Positions 43,524 to 51,316 of a stretch of 64,000 nt of DNA are shown here, in pieces. Every line of letters starts with the position of its first letter. Position 1 is the stretch's first letter. Made by a program: the position numbers and the translations under genes. A model generated the notes under the pieces. That model was not told where the DNA came from, did not search any database, and saw only the letters and a program-made list of their open reading frames with translations. Source of the stretch: Streptosporangium canum (GTDB lineage Bacteria; Actinomycetota; Actinomycetes; Streptosporangiales; Streptosporangiaceae); the NCBI RefSeq assembly GCF_900113865.1, contig NZ_FOQY01000015.1, positions 124,001 to 188,000 on the forward strand. Direction: 5' to 3'.

Positions 43524-44907
43524 CGGGTCCGACAAGGCGTTCAGGCGCCACGGCCGCGTGGTCGTCGTCGGCGCCTCCCTGGCGGGCCTGCGGGCCGCGG
43601 AGACCCTGCGCGAGGAGGGCTTCACGGGGTCGCTGACCATGATCGGAGACGAGCCGCACGAGCCCTACGACCGGCCGCCGCTGTCCAAGCAGGTCCTGCT
43701 CGGCAGGGTGCCCGCGGACGGCACGGCCCTCCCCCGGCGCCGCGCGATCGACGCGGAGTGGCGGCTCGGGGTCGCCGCCACGGGACTGGACCTGACCGGC
43801 AAGCGGGTGCGCCTGGCCGACGGGCAGGAGGTCGGCTTCGACCGCCTGCTGATCGCGACCGGCACCCGTGCCCGGCCGTGGCCGAGGGACGCGGAGGCCG
43901 ACCTTGACGGCGTCTTCGTCCTGCGCACCAGCGACGACGCCGCCCGGCTGAACCGCAGGCTGGCCGCCCGGCCCCGCCGGGTGCTCGTCGTCGGCGCCGG
44001 GTTCACCGGCTCCGAGGTCGCCTCCGCCTGCCGCGAGCGGGGGCTGGAGGTCACGGTCGCCGAGCGCGGCCCGGCCCCTCTCGTGGGCGCGCTCGGCGGC
44101 GTCGTCGGCGCGGTCGCGGCGGAGCTCCAGCGTGAGCACGGCGTCGACCTGCGCTGCTGCATCACGGTGACCGCGCTCGAAGGCGACCCGGCCGGACGGC
44201 TCCGGCGCGCCCACCTGTCCGACGGCGGCACGCTGGACGTCGACGTGGCGGTGATCGCGCTCGGCGCGATGCGCAACACCGAGTGGCTCGCGGGATCCGG
44301 GCTCGGCGCCGGCCCGCGAGGCGTCGCCTGCGACGCCGGATGCCGGGCCTTCGACGTGCACGGCATCGTCACCGACGACATCTTCGTGGCCGGCGACGTC
44401 GCCCGGTCCCCGCACCCGCTCTTCGGCTACCAGTTCCTCTCCCTGGAGCACTGGGGCAACGCGGTCGCGCAGGCCGAGGTCGCCGCCCACAACATGATCA
44501 GTCGCGGCCCCGACCGCCGGCCCCACCTGTGGGTCCCGGCCTTCTGGTCCGCCCAGTTCGGGGTGAACATCAAGTCCGTCGGTGTGCCGCCCATGGGCGA
44601 GGAGATCATCGTCACCCAGGGGTCGCTCGCCGAGCACCGCTTCGCCGCGGCCTACGGCTTCCAGGGCCGCGTCATCGCCGCGGTCACCTTCGACCACGCC
44701 AGATGGATCGACTTCTACCGCGAGCGGATCGAGTCGGCCGCGCCGTTCCCGCCCGACTTCACCAACGTCGACCGGCGGCCCGAGGGCCTGCGTCCGGTCG
44801 GGGCCGACTTCCCGGACCCCGCCCTGCCCACCCACGGCCCCACCGTCACCCTGAGCGGCTACTCGCCCAGCGACCGGCGGGTCGTCTTCACCCCGGCCCG
44901 TGCCTGA
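43513..44907 (+). CDS. Ferredoxin reductase, FAD/NAD(P)H-dependent
   Basis: 464 residues. First dinucleotide fold RVVVVGASLAGLRAAETLRE binds FAD; second fold RVLVVGAGFTGSEVASACRE binds NAD(P)H. FAD contact VTDDIFVAGDVARSPHPLFG and C-terminal reductase domain (YGFQGRVIAAVTFDHARWID) are as in putidaredoxin-reductase-type enzymes. The C-terminus is extended by about 60 residues relative to short members. It passes electrons from NAD(P)H to the ferredoxin encoded upstream, for use by the P450 downstream. Confidence 0.92.
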   Translation: MAVDGSDKAFRRHGRVVVVGASLAGLRAAETLREEGFTGSLTMIGDEPHEPYDRPPLSKQVLLGRVPADGTALPRRRAIDAEWRLGVAATGLDLTGKRVRLADGQEVGFDRLLIATGTRARPWPRDAEADLDGVFVLRTSDDAARLNRRLAARPRRVLVVGAGFTGSEVASACRERGLEVTVAERGPAPLVGALGGVVGAVAAELQREHGVDLRCCITVTALEGDPAGRLRRAHLSDGGTLDVDVAVIALGAMRNTEWLAGSGLGAGPRGVACDAGCRAFDVHGIVTDDIFVAGDVARSPHPLFGYQFLSLEHWGNAVAQAEVAAHNMISRGPDRRPHLWVPAFWSAQFGVNIKSVGVPPMGEEIIVTQGSLAEHRFAAAYGFQGRVIAAVTFDHARWIDFYRERIESAAPFPPDFTNVDRRPEGLRPVGADFPDPALPTHGPTVTLSGYSPSDRRVVFTPARA

Positions 44908-44947
44908 CAACAAGCGCCCCGGCCGGCCGTGTTCAAGGACTCCGCCT

Positions 44948-44981
44948 TGACTTCCTCCCTACCGCTGAAGCCCGGGGTCTC
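44948..44981 (+). repeat. REP/IS200-IS605-like palindromic relic upstream of the P450 (copy 2)
   Basis: TGACTTCCTCCC, seven bases, then GAAGCCCGGGGTCTC: same blocks and spacing as at 4424-4457. It ends 17 bp before the P450 ATG. Here the outer palindrome is not preserved, and the SD (AAGGAG) lies just beyond the repeat. Confidence 0.6.
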
Positions 44982-44998
44982 ACGCTCAAGGAGATTCG

Positions 44999-46231
44999 AT
45001 GACATCGGGAACCCTGCTGCACCAGATCACCGACTACGCCAGTCGCGCCGATCCGTACCCTCTCTACGCCGAGCTCCGCAGGACGCCGGTGTCGCGGCAG
45101 GACGACGGCGTCTACGCCGTCAGCACCTACTGGGAGATCGTCAGCCTGCTCCGCGACCCGCGGCTCAGCTCCGACGTGCGCAACCGCGTCGCCCAGCCGG
45201 GTGAGGTCCTGCCGCCGGAGGAGGATCCGGCCCTTCCCCCCAGTTTCCTCCGGCTCGACCCGCCCGAGCACGACCGGCTGCGCCGCCTGGCGACCCGGCC
45301 GTTCGGGCCGCCGCACTGCCCCCGCCGGGTCCACGACATGGGCGGCGAGCTGGCCCGGATGGTGTCCGGTCTGGTCGACGGCTTCCAGGGCAAGGACCAG
45401 GTCGACATCGTCGAGGACTTCGCCTACCCCTTCCCCGTGATGGTGATCTGCAAGCTGCTGGGGGTGCCGCACCAGGACGAGGCGCGCTTCCACGGCTGGG
45501 CCGAGACGATCGTCGCCGCCCTCGACCCCAACCCCGCCGAGGGCCCCGCCGAGCGGCAGCGCGTCGCCCAGCAGGCCCGCTCCGAGCTGGGCGCCTACCT
45601 CGCCGGGCTCGTCGCGGAACACCGCCGCGCGCCCGGCGACGACATGCTCTCCGCCCTGGTCACCGACCACGGCCCCGACGGGCGGATGTCACCGGTGGAG
45701 GTGATCACCACCGCCGTCCTGCTCCTCATCGCCGGCCATGAGACCACCGTCAACCTCATCACCAACGGGATGCTCACGCTGCTGCGCCACCCGGAGGTCC
45801 TCAAGCGGCTGCGTGCCGACCCCGACCTGGCCGTCCCGCTCGTGGAGGAGCTGCTGCGCTACGAGCCGCCGGTGCAGCTGCTGCCCCAGCGCACCGCCCT
45901 CGCCGACATCGACGTCGCCGGCACCGTCATCCCCGCCGGCTCGTCCATCTGGCTCATGCTGGCCTCGGGCAACCGGGACCCCAGGCGTTTCCGCGACCCC
46001 GACCGGTTCGACCCCCTGCGCCGGGACAACGAGCACCTCGGCTTCGGCAACGGCATCCACTACTGCTTCGGCGCGCCCCTCGCCCGGCTGGAGGCGCAGC
46101 TCGCGCTCACCGAGCTCGCCCGGCGGCTGGAGGACCCACGGCTCGTGGAGGACCCGCCTCCATACCGGCAGAACCCGGTCCTGCGCGGCCCCCGGCACCT
46201 CCCCGTCGCCTTCGGCGGCCTCGCCGGGTAG
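44999..46231 (+). CDS. Cytochrome P450
   Basis: 410 residues, typical for a soluble actinobacterial P450. I-helix oxygen-binding AGHETTVNL, K-helix E-x-x-R in VEELLRYEPP, and haem ligand loop FGNGIHYCFGAPLARLEAQL with the proximal Cys. AAGGAG sits upstream of ATG 44999. With the preceding ferredoxin and reductase it forms a self-sufficient monooxygenase system. The substrate is unknown; no biosynthetic gene adjoins it directly. Confidence 0.94.
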   Translation: MTSGTLLHQITDYASRADPYPLYAELRRTPVSRQDDGVYAVSTYWEIVSLLRDPRLSSDVRNRVAQPGEVLPPEEDPALPPSFLRLDPPEHDRLRRLATRPFGPPHCPRRVHDMGGELARMVSGLVDGFQGKDQVDIVEDFAYPFPVMVICKLLGVPHQDEARFHGWAETIVAALDPNPAEGPAERQRVAQQARSELGAYLAGLVAEHRRAPGDDMLSALVTDHGPDGRMSPVEVITTAVLLLIAGHETTVNLITNGMLTLLRHPEVLKRLRADPDLAVPLVEELLRYEPPVQLLPQRTALADIDVAGTVIPAGSSIWLMLASGNRDPRRFRDPDRFDPLRRDNEHLGFGNGIHYCFGAPLARLEAQLALTELARRLEDPRLVEDPPPYRQNPVLRGPRHLPVAFGGLAG

Positions 46232-46251
46232 TTCCGTTCACCGGACGGAAC
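46231..46251. terminator. Small hairpin between converging P450 and membrane-protein genes
   Basis: GTTCCGT (46231-46237), loop TCACCGG, ACGGAAC (46245-46251): 7 bp stem spanning the two converging stop codons. Confidence 0.45.
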
Positions 46252-46495
46252 CGGCCAGACGGCGCCGCACCTCCGTGTGGACCCGCAGCAGCGCCGGGAC
46301 CAGCACGTACACGACCACCGGCACGACGACACCGGTGAGGATCAGCGTCCGCACGGGCAGCGGCAGGGCGGCGATCGGGCCGCCCAGCAGCAGCTGGGTC
46401 GCGGTGATCATGGAGTAGACCGCCAGCCAGGTGAGCAGCGCCCGGTGGTGCACGGACGGGACGGCGGGGGCGGCGGGGCCACAGGGGACAGACAT
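46238..46495 (-). CDS. Small two-helix membrane protein
   Basis: 85 residues from ATG 46495 (GAGG 5 bp upstream). Two hydrophobic helices (LLTWLAVYSMITATQLLLGG; TLILTGVVVPVVVYVLVPAL) and a basic C-terminus (RVHTEVRRRLAGSVR). It resembles a class of short proteins regulated by divergent TetR repressors in actinomycetes. Function unknown. Its promoter region contains two copies of the probable TetR operator. Confidence 0.75.
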   Translation of the reverse strand: MSVPCGPAAPAVPSVHHRALLTWLAVYSMITATQLLLGGPIAALPLPVRTLILTGVVVPVVVYVLVPALLRVHTEVRRRLAGSVR

Positions 46496-46529
46496 GACGA
46501 CCTCTTCGGTGCGGGAGCCGGACCCAAAT

Positions 46530-46588
46530 TCCAACTCGCTGGTTGGAGTTTGGCATATCGGCGCCGAGAATCCAACCAGTGAGTTGGA
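46530..46588. promoter_or_regulatory. Twin TetR-type operators
   Basis: TCCAAC-N6-GTTGGA occurs at 46530-46547 and again at 46571-46588. The second site matches the reverse complement of the first at 17 of 18 positions. The pair lies between the divergent small membrane protein and TetR genes, 23 bp apart, so one site can serve each promoter. Confidence 0.85.
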
Positions 46589-46608
46589 ATTTGCCGTACG
46601 CTGAGGTC

Positions 46609-47193
46609 ATGGCATGGGACACGGCGAAGACCAGGCAGCTCCTGCTGGACGCGGCGGTCGGCGAGTTCGCCGAACACGGGCCGCAGGGGGCGCGGGTGGA
46701 CCGCGTCGCCGCGAAGGCCGGGGTGAACAAGGAGCGGATCTACCAGTACTTCGGCGGCAAGCAGCAGCTGTTCGGCGCCGTGCTGACCCAGGAGCTGGAG
46801 AAACTGGCCGCGGCCGTGCCCCTGGACGCCGGGCTGGCCGCAGATCCCGGCGAGTACGCGGGACGCGTCTTCGACTACCACAGCGCGCACCCGCACTTCG
46901 TCCGCCTCCTGCACTGGGAGGGCCTGCAGGCCGGGGATGACCAGGTGGCAGCCGAGGCGCAGCGGGCCGTCCACTACGCCGACAAGGTCGCCGCGCTGAC
47001 CGCCGCGCAGCGCGCCGGGACGCTCGGCGACGCGATCCCACCGGCGGAGCTGCTGTACGCGGTGATCGCGCTGGCCGGCTGGTGGTTCTCGACGCCCCAG
47101 CTCGCACGGATGATCATGGCGGGCGCGGCGGACGACAGCCCTCGGACCCGGCGGGAGGCGCTGGTGCGCCTGGTACGCAAGCTGACCGCCTGA
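46609..47193 (+). CDS. TetR-family transcriptional repressor
   Basis: 194 residues from ATG 46609. The N-terminal HTH is canonical: TRQLLLDAAVGEFAEHGPQG, then ARVDRVAAKAGVNKERIYQY, FGGKQQLFGAVL. The C-terminal ligand domain is of the TetR_C_35-like type (YHSAHPHFVRLLHWEGLQAG). It probably represses itself and the divergent two-helix membrane protein through the twin operators. Ligand unknown. Confidence 0.93.
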   Translation: MAWDTAKTRQLLLDAAVGEFAEHGPQGARVDRVAAKAGVNKERIYQYFGGKQQLFGAVLTQELEKLAAAVPLDAGLAADPGEYAGRVFDYHSAHPHFVRLLHWEGLQAGDDQVAAEAQRAVHYADKVAALTAAQRAGTLGDAIPPAELLYAVIALAGWWFSTPQLARMIMAGAADDSPRTRREALVRLVRKLTA

Positions 47194-47299
47194 ACCGCAC
47201 GCCAGGCCTCCGGCCGTGGGAAAGAACGCACACACCGTCCCACCGGGCTCGCCGAGGTCCCCCGCCGGCGACACGCGCGGTTCCGGCTCCCTCCGTCCT

Positions 47300-47375
47300 G
47301 CGGCTCCGACATCTTCTTGCGATTTGCCATAATTCATAGGGATTACTGGCTACATCAGGTAATAATCCATGTTTC
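47300..47375 (+). promoter_or_regulatory. AT-rich promoter region of the WXG100 gene
   Basis: TTGCGATTTGCCATAATTCA followed by GGTAATAATCC is strikingly AT-rich for this chromosome and sits 35-100 bp before the WXG100 start. CATAAT and TAATAA are both candidate -10 elements. Confidence 0.4.
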
Positions 47376-47409
47376 TGATGACGGAGCGAGCCGTACCGGG
47401 GGTGTGTGG

Positions 47410-47727
47410 ATGGGGCGCGAGCTGCAGGTCGATCAGGTGTCGTTGAGCGGTGCCGGGCAGCGCATGCGAGAGCCGGTCGAGCTGTTCGGGCAGCACACGG
47501 ACGCGTTGCTGAAGACCGTCGCCGGCGGCGGACGCTCTCCATGGGGGATCGGCGTCATCGGCATGGTCATGGACCAGATCAACGAGACGCTCTCCCAGGC
47601 ATGCGGTCACCTTCACGCCAACCTCGACATGACCGGCGCGGGCGTCCGGGAGATGAGCGACCAGGCACGGACCACCGAGCTGGTCAACATGGTCACCGTC
47701 CAGGATCTGGATCCGTCCATCCGATGA
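47410..47727 (+). CDS. WXG100/ESX-like small secreted protein
   Basis: 105 residues. Two amphipathic helices joined by the turn GGGRSPWGIGVIG, the Trp-x-Gly hairpin expected of ESAT-6-like type VII substrates; the variant PWG is common in actinomycete members. The C-terminal helix ends MSDQARTTELVNMV. It should dimerise and act as secretion partner for the toxin encoded 124 bp downstream. Start ATG 47410 is the likely start; GTG 47407 adds one residue. Confidence 0.75.
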   Translation: MGRELQVDQVSLSGAGQRMREPVELFGQHTDALLKTVAGGGRSPWGIGVIGMVMDQINETLSQACGHLHANLDMTGAGVREMSDQARTTELVNMVTVQDLDPSIR

Positions 47728-47732
47728 CACTT

Positions 47733-47815
47733 GACCTGAGCTGTCCGTCTCGACCGGAACCGGTCGGGGAGACTGACCTGAGCTGTCCGTCCCGACCAGG
47801 GCCGGTCGGGGAGAC
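47733..47815. repeat. Two 41 bp direct repeats between the WXG100 and toxin genes
   Basis: GACCTGAGCTGTCCGT starts both copies (47733-47773 and 47775-47815; period 42, about four mismatches). Each contains an inverted repeat of the form CGACCGG-AA-CCGGTCG, exact in copy 1. The pair fills most of the intergenic gap. Confidence 0.75.
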
Positions 47816-47851
47816 GACGGCCGGACGGCTTGGCGGGCGGGAGGCGGCCCG

Positions 47852-48895
47852 GTGGCGGTGATGCTTCCGGCCGGACTGGAGACCGCGTTCGGGATGCTGG
47901 GCGTGCCGTGGCCCACCGAGGACGAGGACGGGCTGCGCGACTGCGCCACCGCCTACCGGTCCTGTGCCGACACGATCACCGCCGACGTCATCCCGGGCAC
48001 GCGGGGCGCCGTCCAGTTCGCCGCCGCGGACAACGCCGGCGACGACGTCGACGCGCTCACCGCCTTCTGGGCCGACTACCACCGCGAAGGCGACGACTCC
48101 GCGCACCTGTCCAGTCTCGCCACCACCCTGCACGCCCTGGCCGACACCCACGACGGGTTCGCCACCCTCGTCGAGATCCTCAAGAAGGTCCTCATCGTCG
48201 CGGCCGGGATCGTGGCCGCCATCCTGGCGTGGGCCCTCGCGGCGTCCGCCTTCACCTTCGGCATGGCCGCCGTCCAGGCGCGTACGGCCGTCTTCGGCTC
48301 GCGGGTGGTCGCCCAGCGCGCGGTGGCCGTCTTCCGCCGCGAACTCGGACGGTTCTTCGGCAGGACCCTGGCCCGAGGCGTCGCGGCCCGGCTCCGCCGC
48401 ATCCTCGCCGCCAAATCCCCCAACCAGCTGCGGATGCGGTTCGGTGGACGGCCGGATCCGCTGCGGGCGGCGGCCAACCGGAACGTCAACGTCAAGGCGA
48501 TCACCCCCGCTCCGGTCTGGCGCACCGACCGGCTCATCCTCCGGCGCGCGGACAACCGCCACCCCGACGAGGTCTTCGGACCGGGCTTCCACCCCCGGCG
48601 CCCCGACAACACCGATCTCGAATCCCATCTGCGGTTCGAGGAGTCGGCGTTCGTCGGCACCACCCGGCTGTCCAATCCGATGGACATATTCCCCACGAGA
48701 TATCTCTACGACGTGGACGCGCCGGGCGGGATCGACCTCACCCAGACCATGGGCACCGCCCTCCGCACCGGACACCAGCAGGAGGTGGCGTTCCCCGGTG
48801 GGATCGAAGGACGGTTCATCAAGGGAGCACGCCCCTACGACGCCACGACGGAGACGTTCGGGGACTACGTGAACAATCCCCACTACCGCCCCTGA
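47852..48895 (+). CDS. Polymorphic toxin: WXG100-like N-terminus, membrane helix, scabin/pierisin-like ADP-ribosyltransferase
   Basis: 347 residues from GTG 47852. Residues 5-105 are the WXG100-like trafficking domain (LGVPWPTEDEDGLRDCATAY). 110-142 are hydrophobic. Residues 222-330 carry the marks of DNA-type mono-ADP-ribosyltransferases: R232-x-D-x-R, PDEVFGPGFHPR, SAFVGTT (265-271), YLYDVDAPGGIDL, and Q309-x-E311 in HQQEVAFPGG. Scabin- and pierisin-type enzymes attach ADP-ribose to guanine bases; the match is from motif memory, so a protein target is also possible. Export by a type VII system is inferred. No immunity gene is apparent in the 177 bp downstream. Confidence 0.78.
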   Translation: MAVMLPAGLETAFGMLGVPWPTEDEDGLRDCATAYRSCADTITADVIPGTRGAVQFAAADNAGDDVDALTAFWADYHREGDDSAHLSSLATTLHALADTHDGFATLVEILKKVLIVAAGIVAAILAWALAASAFTFGMAAVQARTAVFGSRVVAQRAVAVFRRELGRFFGRTLARGVAARLRRILAAKSPNQLRMRFGGRPDPLRAAANRNVNVKAITPAPVWRTDRLILRRADNRHPDEVFGPGFHPRRPDNTDLESHLRFEESAFVGTTRLSNPMDIFPTRYLYDVDAPGGIDLTQTMGTALRTGHQQEVAFPGGIEGRFIKGARPYDATTETFGDYVNNPHYRP

Positions 48896-49072
48896 CCCCT
48901 GAGCGGGCCCGCCGTCGGGGTGACCGGCACCTTCCGGGGTGCGGACGTGCGGCCCCGTCCGCACCGAGGCGGATCCGCTTGCCGATCCGTGATCGACGAG
49001 GTAAGCCTCGTGAGCCGGCCGGTCGGCTCGCGGGGATGATGAGATCGATGCCCGGTCTGGGATACTCCAGAC

Positions 49073-49333
49073 GTGCTCCGTCCACCCCGCAGCAGGCTCT
49101 GGCGGATCGTCGACGTCACGGTCTCGCTCGTCGTCGGGCTGTATCTGACCGCACTGGTGGTGGACAACTCCACCGAGCACGCGGCGGTGCTGACGATCTT
49201 CGGGATGCTCGCCGGCGTGGCGCAGGGGGTGGCACTGTGGTGGCGGCGTTCCCATCCGGTGCCGGTGATGGCGATCGCGCCCGGCGGCGGGTTCCGTGTT
49301 CACGCGCGGCTGCCGTTGCGGGGGGCGCGGTGA
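49073..49333 (+). pseudogene. Histidine kinase reduced by in-frame deletion of its catalytic core
   Basis: 86 residues. The N-terminus is that of a NarL-partner kinase (WRIVDVTVSLVVGLYLTALV; two helices), but after PVPVMAIAP it jumps straight to GGGFRVHARLPLRGAR, which is the extreme C-terminal strand of such kinases. The phospho-His region and ATPase are missing, and frame and stop are kept. The stop overlaps the response-regulator GTG (GTGA), so translation coupling survives. GATACT 6 bp before GTG 49073 suggests a leaderless transcript. It cannot phosphorylate. Confidence 0.75.
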
Positions 49334-49992
49334 GCGTCCGCGTGCTCGTGGCCGATGACCAGGCGCTGGTCCGCGGCGGCTTCCGGATGATCCTGGAGGC
49401 CAGGGCGGACCTCGAAGTGGTGGGCGAGGCCGGCGACGGCCGCGAGGCGGTGGCGCTGGTCGAGAGGTTGCGGCCCGAAGTGGTGCTGATGGACGTGCGG
49501 ATGCCCGACGTCGACGGGCTGGAGGCGACCCGGCGGATCGTCGCCTCCGGCAGTCCGGCCCGCGTCATCATCTTGACCACCTACGACGTCGACGAGGCGG
49601 TGTTCGCCGCCCTGCGCGCCGGGGCGAGTGCCTTCCTGCTCAAGGACGTACGGCCCGCCGAGCTGGTGGAGGCGGTCCGGGTGGTCGCGCGCGGCGACGC
49701 GCTGCTGGCGCCGTCGGTCACCCGCCGGCTGCTCGACCGCTTCGCCGCCGTCCTGCCCGATCCCGCCGGGCCGCCGGCCGACCTCGGCCGGTTGAGCGAA
49801 CGGGAGGTCGAGGTGCTGCGGTTGGTCGCGCTCGCGCTGTCCAACGCGGAGATCGCCGAGCGTCTGGTGCTCACCGAGGCCACGGTCAAGTCGCACGTGT
49901 CCGCGGTGCTGCGCAAGCTGGGTCTGCGTGACCGGGTGCAGGCCGTCGTGCTGGCCTATGACGTCGGGCTGGTACGGCCGCGCTCCATCTGA
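49330..49992 (+). CDS. NarL/FixJ-family response regulator with an ablated partner kinase
   Basis: 220 residues from GTG 49330, overlapping the kinase remnant. Receiver: VLVADDQALVRGG, phospho-Asp in VVLMDVRMPDVDG, Lys in FLLKD. LuxR HTH: LSEREVEVLRLVALALSN, then TVKSHVSAVLRKL. All key residues are intact although the cognate kinase has lost its catalytic domains. It may be activated by another kinase or acetyl-phosphate, or work unphosphorylated. Confidence 0.95.
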   Translation: MSVRVLVADDQALVRGGFRMILEARADLEVVGEAGDGREAVALVERLRPEVVLMDVRMPDVDGLEATRRIVASGSPARVIILTTYDVDEAVFAALRAGASAFLLKDVRPAELVEAVRVVARGDALLAPSVTRRLLDRFAAVLPDPAGPPADLGRLSEREVEVLRLVALALSNAEIAERLVLTEATVKSHVSAVLRKLGLRDRVQAVVLAYDVGLVRPRSI

Positions 49993-50090
49993 GGTCGAAC
50001 CCGTACGGCCGCGCTCCGCCGAAAGTCGGCGACAGGGTTCGATCTCGCGCCCGATGTGGCACCACGCCGTACGAACGTAGCGTCGCCGGC

Positions 50091-50207
50091 ATGACTGTCC
50101 CCGCACTCGACGCCCACCGTCGGCGCTTCACTCAGGCCGCGTCCCTGATCGTCTCGCTCTTCCCGATCGGCCCGTCCGGATCGCGCGGCCGGAGGGACGG
50201 CTCATGA
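50091..50207 (+). CDS. Possible 38-residue leader ORF coupled to the membrane protein gene
   Basis: ATG 50091 opens a 38-codon frame (MTVPALDAHRRRFTQAASLI...) whose stop overlaps the ATG of the next gene (ATGA at 50204-50207). There is no Shine-Dalgarno; CGTAGCGT lies about 8 bp upstream, compatible with leaderless translation. It may be a small leader peptide or the remnant of a longer gene. No family recognised. Confidence 0.35.
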   Translation: MTVPALDAHRRRFTQAASLIVSLFPIGPSGSRGRRDGS

Positions 50208-51277
50208 CCCGGATACCGGTCCCGGTCGAGCGTCCGGGGCTGACGCGGCGCATCGCACCCGCGGTCGGGCTGTTCCTTCTCGCCCCGCTGGTCGGCGAGT
50301 ACCTGCTCGGCAACATCCCCACCTCCGAAATCGCGGGCGTGCTCTTCCTCGCGCCGATGTACGGCGGCGGCGCGATCCTCATCCGCGAAGTGGTGCGGCG
50401 CACCGGACGCGGCTGGCCGTCGATCCTGGTGCTCGGAGCGGCCTACGGCCTGCTGGAGGCGGGCCTGCTCGACCAGTCGCTGTTCAACCCGTCCTTCATC
50501 GAGGACCACGACTTCCAGACCGGGGCGTCCGTCCCGGCGCTGGGCATCAGCGGCAACAACGCCCTGGCGTTCGTCGGCGGGCACGCGATCTGGAGCATCG
50601 GCGCCCCGATCGCCGTCGTCGAAGCCCTGGTGCCCCGCCGCGGCACCACCCCCTGGCTGGGCGGGCCCGGCCTGGCCGTGACCTGTGTCGTGTTCGTCCT
50701 CGGCTCGGCCGCCCTGTTCTACGGCCTGTACGAGGAGAGCGGCTTCCTGGCGTCGACGCCGCAGCGGGTCGGCACGGTCGCCGTGCTCGCGGTCTTGATC
50801 GGTGTCGCGTTCGCCCTCGGCCGCCGCCCCCGTCCGGCGGTGGATCGGCGGGCACCGAACCCATGGCTGGTCGGTGTGGCGGGGACCGTCGCGGCCGGAC
50901 TGTTCTTCTCCCGTCCCGAGAATTGGTGGGGCGTCGCCATGGGCCTCGGACTGGTCACCGTGATGACAGTTGTGACCATCCGGTGGTCGCGATGTGACGG
51001 CTGGGGCCCGGCGCACCGGCTCGCGCTGGCGGGCGGTGCGCTGTCGGCCTACTGCTGGGGCGGCTTCGTCCTGCTGTCCCTCATGGACGCCGCGAGCACC
51101 GTCAACCTGATCGGGCAGGCGCTCCTGGTCCTCGGCGTGGTCGCCCTGCTCTTCACCGCAGGCCGTATCACGCGGAACACGCTCCGGAAACGCGGCTCCG
51201 GCCACGTCGCGGGCCCCGGAGATCACTCGTCGCCTCGATCCCGCGCCGACCGGGCGAGTGACAGTCGCCGAGTTTGA
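50204..51277 (+). CDS. Polytopic membrane protein of unknown function
   Basis: 357 residues with about nine or ten hydrophobic helices, short loops and a polar C-terminal tail. A conserved-looking acidic loop after helix 3 (GLLDQSLFNPSFIEDHDFQT) may be extracytoplasmic. ATG 50204 follows GGAGGGAC. No transporter motif recognised. It is convergent with the large LuxR-type regulator gene. Confidence 0.75.
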   Translation: MTRIPVPVERPGLTRRIAPAVGLFLLAPLVGEYLLGNIPTSEIAGVLFLAPMYGGGAILIREVVRRTGRGWPSILVLGAAYGLLEAGLLDQSLFNPSFIEDHDFQTGASVPALGISGNNALAFVGGHAIWSIGAPIAVVEALVPRRGTTPWLGGPGLAVTCVVFVLGSAALFYGLYEESGFLASTPQRVGTVAVLAVLIGVAFALGRRPRPAVDRRAPNPWLVGVAGTVAAGLFFSRPENWWGVAMGLGLVTVMTVVTIRWSRCDGWGPAHRLALAGGALSAYCWGGFVLLSLMDAASTVNLIGQALLVLGVVALLFTAGRITRNTLRKRGSGHVAGPGDHSSPRSRADRASDSRRV

Positions 51278-51316
51278 TCCGGTGGATCCTGCTCGGCGGC
51301 TGTCACTCCGAGGTCG

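Noticed and set aside
4424..44981. Intact IS200/IS605 element
   Set aside because: Only two short end-like sequences exist 40 kb apart. No tnpA or tnpB frame lies between them that would make them ends of one element.
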